From positions 1 to 11,021 of the forward strand of contig CAZVCJ010000135.1 in the NCBI GenBank assembly GCA_964625745.1: a stretch of 11,021 nucleotides of DNA, given 5' to 3'. The stretch's first letter is position 1; the number at the start of each line of letters is the position of its first letter. The position numbers and the translations under genes are program-made. Below the pieces are notes generated by a model. The model saw only the letters and a program-made list of their open reading frames with translations. It was not told where the DNA came from and did no database searches. Of the stretch, positions 1 through 5,241 are shown in pieces. This stretch comes from CAZVCJ01 sp964625745. GTDB lineage: Bacteria; Chloroflexota; Anaerolineae; VGOG01.

Positions 1-1596
1 TTTTTCTATCAGTGCCCGATAGCGCGTCTCGCTCTCGTGCAGTGCCTCCTCCGCCTGCACTCGCTCGGCGATTTCCCGCTCCAGTTGTTGATTGGCCTTT
101 TTGAGCTCGGCGGTGCGCTCCTCCACCAGCTCCTCAAGGTGGTCTCGGTATCTCCTCAATTCCTTCTCTGCCTGCACGTGCTCGGTGATGTCCTTCAGGC
201 TCCCCTCGTAGTAGAGCACCCCACCGTCGGCATCGTGGACCACCTGGGCGCTATCCTCCACCCAGATGATCGTTCCGTCATGCCGGCGAACCCGCGTCTC
301 GAAATCGCGCAAGCTCCCCCGGCGTTCTATCAGAGTCTGCCACCGCCTGCGCTCCTCAGGGTCCAAGAATGTGTCGGTTATATTGGCCGCCAGCAGCGAC
401 TTCAGGTCCGGGCAGCCAAGCATCTGCACCAGGGCGGGGTTACCATCCAGGATCCGCCCCTCCTGCGTGGTACGGTAGAGCCCCACCGGAACACCTTCGA
501 AGAGGCTGCGGTAGCGCTCCTCCGACTCTCGCAACGCCTCCTCCGCTCGCTTGCGTTGCAGCGCCACCGATGCCTGGTTGGCAAAGGTCTCGATGATGTC
601 CTTGTTTCTCAATTCGGTCCCTCTGCGCAGCAGGATGGCGACATTGCCTAACAGTTTCCCTTCCTTGACGAAACCCATCGCATATACGTCGCCCAGGCCG
701 AGGAGTTTCTCCAGCGCCTGGCAAACGGGCCTGGGGATGCCAGGGGAAAGATCGTATATGCCTCCAGGCACCTTCAGCAGTTTGCCAAGGGAGAGCTCGC
801 GTTTTGCTGCGTCGTCCAGTTTTAAGGACGTCCCAACGGGGTCTCCGCCCATGATGTTCATAACCGCCCTGGTGCGTTTTCCAAGCCCCAGGAGCGCGTG
901 AACACAAACACCGTCAGATGCCTCATCGAACGAGTTGACGACAACGATAGTGTTGTCAGTAAGCTCTATAATCTTTTCCCCTATCAGCCGGTAGATGCCC
1001 TCCCCCAGCGGGAGCTCAACGAACTCCGTGGCTGCCTGGGACAAAAAGCTCAGCTCACGGATGTACTGCTTCGCTTTCTCCTCCGTCCGCATCCGCTCGG
1101 CGATTTCGGCCTTCAATGCTTCGTTGGCTTCCGCCAGCTCTGACGTTCGTTCTTGAACTCTTATCTCCAGCTCGTCGTACGCTCTGCGCAGCGCTTCCTC
1201 CGCCCACTTGCGCTCCTTTGCCAGGCGGACTCTCTCTAACCCCTTCTCGATCTTCAGCTTCAACTCATCGCTAGAACAGGGCTTCACCAGGTAGTCATAC
1301 GCCCCCTCGCGCAAAGCCTCTATCGCCGACTCCAGAGAGGAATATCCGGTGAGGATCAACACCACTGCCTGGGGCGCGACCTCCCTGGTCTGTCTCAGCA
1401 CCTCAAGCCCGTCCACGTCTGGCATCTTCAAGTCGGTCAAGACCAGGTCGAAGGGGCCCTGCTCCAACAGATCAAGAGCCTCTGAGCCGCTGGCGGCCGT
1501 TACCACCTGATAGCTCTCGCCCTCCAGTACCTCGACCATGCTCCGAAGAGTGAATTGGTCATCATCCACGATGAGGACTTTGCTTTGTCTTTCCAC
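1..1596 (-). CDS. Receiver-coiled coil-GAF-PAS signalling protein (3' end off window)
   Basis: An uninterrupted frame of 532 codons runs from a GTG at 1596 to the window edge; no stop is reached, so the output domain is unseen. GTG is chosen because a purine-rich AGAGAGG lies about 9 nt upstream and the receiver begins at once (KVLIVDDD). Domains: receiver 5-120 with acidic D11-D13, phospho-acceptor D55 (LTDLKMPD), T83 and K105; coiled coil about 125-180; GAF-like domain about 181-348 (FANQASVAL end); PAS about 361-473; second coiled coil (ERTAELKKANQQLEREIAER); and the start of another PAS (ESETRYRALIEK) at 522. The two coils are near-duplicates, as in multi-sensor kinases. The missing end is most likely HisKA/HATPase, less likely GGDEF or a phosphatase. 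It lies 385 bp downstream of kaiC and may be an input or output partner, but a shared transcript is not shown. Confidence 0.88.
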   Translation of the reverse strand, partial: MERQSKVLIVDDDQFTLRSMVEVLEGESYQVVTAASGSEALDLLEQGPFDLVLTDLKMPDVDGLEVLRQTREVAPQAVVLILTGYSSLESAIEALREGAYDYLVKPCSSDELKLKIEKGLERVRLAKERKWAEEALRRAYDELEIRVQERTSELAEANEALKAEIAERMRTEEKAKQYIRELSFLSQAATEFVELPLGEGIYRLIGEKIIELTDNTIVVVNSFDEASDGVCVHALLGLGKRTRAVMNIMGGDPVGTSLKLDDAAKRELSLGKLLKVPGGIYDLSPGIPRPVCQALEKLLGLGDVYAMGFVKEGKLLGNVAILLRRGTELRNKDIIETFANQASVALQRKRAEEALRESEERYRSLFEGVPVGLYRTTQEGRILDGNPALVQMLGCPDLKSLLAANITDTFLDPEERRRWQTLIERRGSLRDFETRVRRHDGTIIWVEDSAQVVHDADGGVLYYEGSLKDITEHVQAEKELRRYRDHLEELVEERTAELKKANQQLEREIAERVQAEEALHESETRYRALIEK

Positions 1597-1677
1597 GTTG
1601 CTCTACCTCTCTCGTTTATACGTGGCAGGCTGATGGTGAAGGTGGTTTCCAGGAGCGGCTCCATTCACTCCGGGCTG

Positions 1678-1936
1678 GCGGTTGAAACCGCGCCTGGCAG
1701 GGCATATCCACGCCGGCCGACCGTCTGTGCGGTCGGGCTTGCGTCGGCGGAGGCCGACGCCCGGCCAAAGGCCCTACAGGCGCGACCTCGGTCGCCAGCT
1801 CGCGAGTTCGCTGGCTGAGTAGGAGCGCTGCGACGTATCGAAGCCAAGAACGAGCCTGCAAGTGCCGCTCACCCTTGATTTCGATACGCTGGCGCTACTC
1901 AATCAGCGGGTTCGCTACTCAATCAGCGGGTTCGCT
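1678..1936. repeat. Hairpin-rich palindromic repeat element in the 1597-1981 gap
   Basis: This accounts for most of the 385-bp gene-free stretch between kaiC and the receiver-GAF-PAS gene. Five short hairpins follow one another: 1678-1691 (6-bp stem), 1717-1736 (7-bp stem, 6-nt loop), 1741-1760 (perfect 8-bp stem, GGAG loop), 1763-1773 and 1782-1795 (6-bp stem, 2-nt loop). Next comes a larger imperfect inverted repeat, arms 1802-1846 and 1876-1915, both built around TGAGTAG...GTATCGAA. The right arm ends in a tandem duplication of a 20-bp unit (1894-1913 and 1914-1933, extending to 1936). There is no T-tract, so it is not a standard terminator. It could be a dispersed non-autonomous element or a structured RNA in the intercistronic region. 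No credible coding sequence lies here. Confidence 0.75.
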
Positions 1937-1981
1937 GTACGCTGCAAAGTATCATCACTTACCATTTAACCACTACCCATT

Positions 1982-3499
1982 CTACTCCTGGAACAGCTCG
2001 CCGATGCGCTCGATTTCTGCAGGTGCCCTATGCACGGGCTGGCCTGTCAGGATGCCGGTGACATTGCGGAAGGGCTTGCCGATGTGCATCCCCTGACCAT
2101 CAATGGTGAACTCGCGGATGTCCTTGTCGTGCATGGAGCCCCGCATCTTGAGCACGGTCAGCCCGCGGCGCATTTCCCCGTACATCTCCACGTAGCGCAG
2201 CAGAATGATGGAGTCGGTGATGGTGGAGATGTGCGCTTCCGTGACGGAGGTGCCTCCCATGAGCGTCGGCGTGGTGGCGGTGAACAGCCCGACAATCTCC
2301 TCGTGCTTGATGAAGGAGGTCAGGCCGATGACGAACTCGCGGAAACCCTTGATGTTCGAGACCCGCTCCAGGGCGGAGAGGCTGTCCACAGCCATGCGAT
2401 TCGGTTTGAACTCGTCAATGACCGTCTTCATGTCAATGAGATGATCCTCCAGCCCCATCACCTCCGGGTACTCGCACACCACCTTGAGCCTGCCTTCCTC
2501 TTCCATTTGCTCAAAGTCAATCCCCCAGCCTTCCGCGTTGCGGAAGAGCTGCTCGCGGCTCTCCTCGAAGGCGAACAGCAGGCAGCGTTCGCCATTGGCC
2601 GCCCCGCCGGCGATGAACTCGGTCACCATGAGAGTCTTGCCATTACCGGTAGCGCCGGAGACCAGGATGATGGAATCGCGGAAGAACCCCCCGCCGCACA
2701 TCCTGTCCAGCTCCTCGTTGCCCGAACTGAGGCGGACATTGGATGACTTCTGCTTCAGCTCGATGGCAGAAAGCGGGATCACGATGACGCCCTGGCCGGG
2801 CATGATGGTGAAAGGGAATTCTCCCTTCTGATGAGAAGTCCCCCGGAACTTGAGGATCTCCACCGTGCGGCGACGCTTCTCCTGCTCCAGGACATTGCGC
2901 AGGATGATCACGTTGTCGGCCACGAACTCCTCCACGCCATAGCGGGCGATGTCACCGTATTCCTGGGCCCGCTCTGCGGTCATGACCGCCGTGACCCCCA
3001 TGGCTTTCAGCGCCGAGGCGATGCGGAAGAGTTCGCTGCGTACCGTGGCACTGTCGGCGAATTGGGTGAAGATGGCGCCCAGGGAGTCCATGGAGACCCT
3101 TGTCGCCCCAACCTTCCGAACAGCGTACTCGATGCGGGCCAGCAACGCTCCCAGATCGTAGCTTCCGGTGACGACTGCCTCTGCTCCCGGCTGAGGAGAG
3201 GCATCCACAAAGGCCCATTGGCCTTCGGCCTCCCAGCGCTGGATGTCCCAGCCAAGGCCCACCATGTTTTGGCGGATGTCGTCAGGGGGCTCCTCAAAGG
3301 TGATGAAGACGCCACTGTCACCCGCTTTCTCGATCCCCTCGGCCAGGAACTGGCAGGCGATGACCGTCTTGGCGCTGCCGGCGGTCCCGGAAATCAAGGT
3401 GGTGCGACCTTTTGGCAGACCGCCCCTGGCTATCAGATCAAAGCCCGCGATGCCGGTCTCCAGCTTCTCGATTTGCGGTAGTCTATCCATGGTGTTCAT
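1982..3499 (-). CDS. kaiC: KaiC circadian-clock ATPase/autokinase
   Basis: 505 residues, close to the 519 of Synechococcus KaiC, with both RecA-like halves. CI: Walker A GTAGSAKT (38-45), catalytic E69/E70 in ITFEEPPDD, KaiB-binding-loop-like segment VVTGSYDLG (109-117) and the YGVEEFVADNVIILRN block. CII: Walker A GATGNGKT (282-289), E312/E313 in FAFEES, and SVTEAHISTITD, in which S425/T426 match the autophosphorylated S431/T432 of cyanobacterial KaiC and T420 matches T426. The protein is expected to be a cytoplasmic double-ring hexamer with slow ATPase (CI) and autokinase/phosphatase (CII) activity. The C-terminal tail (GQPVH...EIERIGELFQE) is short but alignable to the cyanobacterial A-loop and KaiA-binding tail. 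The start ATG overlaps the kaiB stop by 4 nt (ATGA) behind GGGGGAAGAAGA, so translation is probably coupled. An alternative ATG is at codon 4. Recognition as KaiC is very secure; rhythmic function is inference. Confidence 0.97.
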   Translation of the reverse strand: MNTMDRLPQIEKLETGIAGFDLIARGGLPKGRTTLISGTAGSAKTVIACQFLAEGIEKAGDSGVFITFEEPPDDIRQNMVGLGWDIQRWEAEGQWAFVDASPQPGAEAVVTGSYDLGALLARIEYAVRKVGATRVSMDSLGAIFTQFADSATVRSELFRIASALKAMGVTAVMTAERAQEYGDIARYGVEEFVADNVIILRNVLEQEKRRRTVEILKFRGTSHQKGEFPFTIMPGQGVIVIPLSAIELKQKSSNVRLSSGNEELDRMCGGGFFRDSIILVSGATGNGKTLMVTEFIAGGAANGERCLLFAFEESREQLFRNAEGWGIDFEQMEEEGRLKVVCEYPEVMGLEDHLIDMKTVIDEFKPNRMAVDSLSALERVSNIKGFREFVIGLTSFIKHEEIVGLFTATTPTLMGGTSVTEAHISTITDSIILLRYVEMYGEMRRGLTVLKMRGSMHDKDIREFTIDGQGMHIGKPFRNVTGILTGQPVHRAPAEIERIGELFQE

Positions 3500-3789
3500 T
3501 CTTCTTCCCCCTTCCGTACAGGTTGCACATCCAGCCCCAGCAGCACCTTCTCGGTGTCGGACAGGTCGCCTATCACGCGCCGAAGAGGCAGCGGCAACGT
3601 CTTGATCAGGGTTGGTGTGGCCAGGATTCTCTCGTCCTCCGCCAGTTGTGGGCGTTCCAGAACGTCAATGACGGCCATCTCGTATTGGCCACCCAGGTCC
3701 TCCTTACAGATCCGACGCAGGTTGGCGATGGCGCGCTCAGTTTTTGGCGTCTGCCCAGTTACGTATAGCTTCAGCAAAACCTTGTCCAT
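3496..3789 (-). CDS. kaiB: KaiB clock protein
   Basis: 97 residues with the whole KaiB signature: LKLYVTGQTPKTERAI at the N-terminus, VIDVLERPQLAEDERILATPTL in the middle, and RRVIGDLSDTEKVLLGLD at the C-terminus. In cyanobacteria KaiB switches from a tetrameric fold to a thioredoxin-like monomer that binds the KaiC CI ring and sequesters KaiA. The hinge proline of ATPT is kept (P59), but the usual Pro-Pro-Pro of the hinge is Pro-Leu-Pro here (P66, L67, P68). The start ATG has an excellent AAGGAGG 7 nt upstream. The stop overlaps the kaiC start by 4 nt. It lies 84 bp downstream of the receiver-KaiA-like gene, with a 13-bp perfect inverted repeat in that gap. Confidence 0.97.
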   Translation of the reverse strand: MDKVLLKLYVTGQTPKTERAIANLRRICKEDLGGQYEMAVIDVLERPQLAEDERILATPTLIKTLPLPLRRVIGDLSDTEKVLLGLDVQPVRKGEEE

Positions 3790-3813
3790 GATTGTTCCTC
3801 CTTATTTCTAAGT

Positions 3814-3871
3814 CTAATATCCAATATCTAATAACCGATACATAGCTATTGGATATTAGCTATTGGATATT
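3814..3871. repeat. Inverted and direct AT-rich repeat upstream of kaiB
   Basis: A perfect 13-bp inverted repeat, CTAATATCCAATA at 3814-3826 and TATTGGATATTAG at 3847-3859, is followed by a second direct copy of TATTGGATATT at 3861-3871. It fills the gap between the receiver-KaiA-like gene and the kaiB Shine-Dalgarno. No T-run follows on the minus strand, so it is not a typical terminator. It may be an mRNA stem-loop or simply another of the simple repeats found at gene junctions here. Confidence 0.7.
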
Positions 3872-3873
3872 GC

Positions 3874-4689
3874 TCACCGATTCCGATAATACGAGACCAG
3901 GTAGCCCATGAGCTCAAGAACCATCAACCGTCCTTCCTCGACGTAGGCCTGGGTCCTGGCGGGAGTGACCTGGCGGATCTTTCTTTTCAAGGCATTGCTG
4001 TGAACCTCCACCACGTCGCGCGGCCCGGCCTTCAGGAAGCCCACCCGCTCAGCCAGGGAGCGAAGCCTTTCCGAAATGTTATGCTCCACCCTATAGGCCC
4101 GCCGCTCCAGGGCCAGGTCCATCAGATCTCCGTAGCTTTGGACCAGCTCGTCGAAGACCTCCGGCACGCTCTCGCGCAGAGGTGCCAGGCCAAACATTTG
4201 CGCCGTAACTGCGGTTGAGGGAGGAGCGGACAGTTGCTCTAGCGAATAGAGCTCTCGCTCCAGGCGTTCGCGCTCCTGTTGCTCCCGTTGCCGGGCCTGT
4301 TCCAACTCTGCCAGCAGCCGCTGTCGCTCGATGGCATGGCGCATGGAGCGCACCAGCAGGTTGCCGTCCACCTGGCCCTTGACCAGATAGTCCTGTGCCC
4401 CTTCCTGGACCGCCTTAACGCCAAGTGTTTCATCGGCGAGACCGGTCAGCACCACGATAGGCACTTCAGGGGCTTGATCGAGACCCTTGCTGAGCGTTTC
4501 CAGCCCCCGGCTATCCGGCAGGCCAAGATCCAACAGGACTACGTCAATCCCTCCTTCAGCCAGGCGTTCCAGCCCCACCGACAGCCGGTCAGCGCACTCC
4601 AGGTCGAAGGTCGTGCCCTTCACTTCGGCCAAGATTTCCCCAATCAGGAAGGCGTCGTCCTCGTTGTCCTCAATGAGCAGGACATGCAT
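3874..4689 (-). CDS. Response regulator with KaiA/RsbU-like C-terminal domain
   Basis: 271 residues from the ATG at 4689, chosen because GAGGTGA (4695-4701) sits 5 nt upstream; a GTG at 4698 is an alternative with no Shine-Dalgarno. A complete receiver occupies about 1-118: acidic E7/D8, phospho-acceptor D54 in LLDLGLPD, T82 in VLTG, K104 in LVKG. A charged coiled coil (about 120-150, RQREQQERERLERE) and a Pro/Ser linker follow. Residues about 172-269 form an all-helical domain whose end (VVEVH ... GRLMVLELMGYLVSYYR) matches, as I recall them, KaiA (VVEIH ... YRLTLIDVIAHLCEMYR) and the N-terminus of RsbU (IISIH ... LIEVMIGYGMAYQ). The KaiA domain binds the KaiC tail and stimulates its autokinase; that of RsbU binds RsbT. 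No PP2C domain or RsbT is visible, and kaiB-kaiC follow directly, so a phosphorylation-gated KaiA analogue is the favoured role. The receiver assignment is firm; the KaiA-like call is moderate. Confidence 0.82.
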   Translation of the reverse strand: MHVLLIEDNEDDAFLIGEILAEVKGTTFDLECADRLSVGLERLAEGGIDVVLLDLGLPDSRGLETLSKGLDQAPEVPIVVLTGLADETLGVKAVQEGAQDYLVKGQVDGNLLVRSMRHAIERQRLLAELEQARQREQQERERLERELYSLEQLSAPPSTAVTAQMFGLAPLRESVPEVFDELVQSYGDLMDLALERRAYRVEHNISERLRSLAERVGFLKAGPRDVVEVHSNALKRKIRQVTPARTQAYVEEGRLMVLELMGYLVSYYRNR

Positions 4690-4694
4690 CTGAT

Positions 4695-4701
4695 TCACCT
4701 C
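4695..4701 (-). promoter_or_regulatory. Shine-Dalgarno deciding the start of the KaiA-like regulator
   Basis: On the minus strand GAGGTGA ends 5 nt before the ATG at 4689. It overlaps the TGA stop of the upstream Rcp1-like gene (4700-4702) and contains the alternative GTG (4698). This arrangement favours ATG 4689 and suggests translational coupling. Confidence 0.6.
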
Positions 4702-5149
4702 ACGAACGAGCAGGAATGCGCGCCACGAGGGCCCAGTAGAGCGCGAACTGCTTCACCACCCTGGCTAGTTCCTCGAACCGCGTGGGTTTCATGATGTACG
4801 AGCAAGCCCCCTCCGAGTAGGATTTTACGACGTCTGCCTCACTCTGGCTGGTGGTGAGCATGACCACCGGGAGATGGCGCAGCGCCGCATCTGCCTTTAC
4901 CTCCATCAGAACCTCGAAGCCGTTTTTCTTCGGCATGTTGATGTCGAGAAGAAGGAGGCCGGGCATCACGGCGTCCTTGTACTCCCCCTCCCGTCGGAGA
5001 TAGGCCAGGGCCTCTTCCCCATCCCTCACCACATTCAGCACATTAACGATCTTTGCATCGGCGAACGACTCCCGGATGAGCAGGATGTCGTCGTCATTGT
5101 CCTCCGCGAGAAGGATGTCCACTGACTGAGTTATTGGTTGGTTATTCAT
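4700..5149 (-). CDS. Rcp1-like single-domain response regulator
   Basis: 149 residues, consisting almost entirely of one receiver domain: acidic E16/D17, phospho-acceptor D69 in LLLDINMPKKNG, T99 in MLTTSQSEADV, K121 in IMKPTRFEEL. The EGEY insert before the fifth strand region, the LTTSQ motif and a C-terminal helix ending in FALYW are typical of the Rcp1 type, the single-domain regulators paired with phytochrome-like and PAS kinases. It likely acts as the phosphate acceptor of the kinase encoded just upstream (5239-7083), either as output by protein contact or as a phosphate shuttle to other receivers. The ATG at 5149 is chosen because GGGAGG lies 6 nt upstream; an in-frame ATG at 5221 would add 24 residues read through simple repeat DNA. 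The stop nearly abuts the next gene. Confidence 0.93.
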   Translation of the reverse strand: MNNQPITQSVDILLAEDNDDDILLIRESFADAKIVNVLNVVRDGEEALAYLRREGEYKDAVMPGLLLLDINMPKKNGFEVLMEVKADAALRHLPVVMLTTSQSEADVVKSYSEGACSYIMKPTRFEELARVVKQFALYWALVARIPARS

Positions 5150-5155
5150 TTCGTG

Positions 5156-5161
5156 CCTCCC
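5156..5161 (-). promoter_or_regulatory. Shine-Dalgarno deciding the start of the Rcp1-like gene
   Basis: GGGAGG on the minus strand, 6 nt before the ATG at 5149. It argues against the 24-residue longer in-frame start at 5221, whose N-terminus would be encoded by the CGTGAAACG repeat. Confidence 0.7.
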
Positions 5162-5162
5162 T

Positions 5163-5241
5163 GATCTGTGATGCGTGAAACGTGAGGCGTGAAACGTGAA
5201 ACGTAAAACGTCACGCCTCACGTTTCACGTTTTACGTTTCA
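5163..5241. repeat. CGTGAAACG-type simple repeat cluster forming a long stem
   Basis: Tandem variants of CGTGAAA/CGTAAAA fill the gap between the PAS kinase and the Rcp1-like gene. A perfect 18-bp inverted repeat (5174-5191 and 5212-5229) would form a strong RNA stem with a 20-nt loop. The TGA stop of the kinase (5239-5241) is part of the ACGTGA repeat motif. The segment at 5163-5175 (GATCTGTGATGCG) recurs with one change at 8637-8649, upstream of cheR. Confidence 0.8.

Noticed and set aside
37..907. Plus- and minus-strand open frames at the left edge
   Set aside because: They lie within the GAF/PAS coding region of the minus-strand gene 1-1596, which is open throughout in another frame with clear domains.
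1614..1619. TATAAA on the minus strand as a -10 box for the receiver-GAF-PAS gene
   Set aside because: No acceptable -35 hexamer at 16-19 bp, and it lies so close to the GTG start that the leader would be only about 10 nt.
1616..1861. Minus-strand 81-codon open frame in the kaiC-downstream gap
   Set aside because: It is made of the hairpin array and inverted repeat, with no domain or ribosome-binding site.
2030..3481. Two plus-strand open frames opposite kaiC
   Set aside because: Both are antisense to a fully recognisable kaiC and have no recognisable domain.
5150..5221. N-terminal extension of the Rcp1-like regulator to an upstream ATG
   Set aside because: The extra 24 residues (RFTFHASRFTHH...) are repeat DNA read as codons, and a good Shine-Dalgarno precedes the ATG at 5149.
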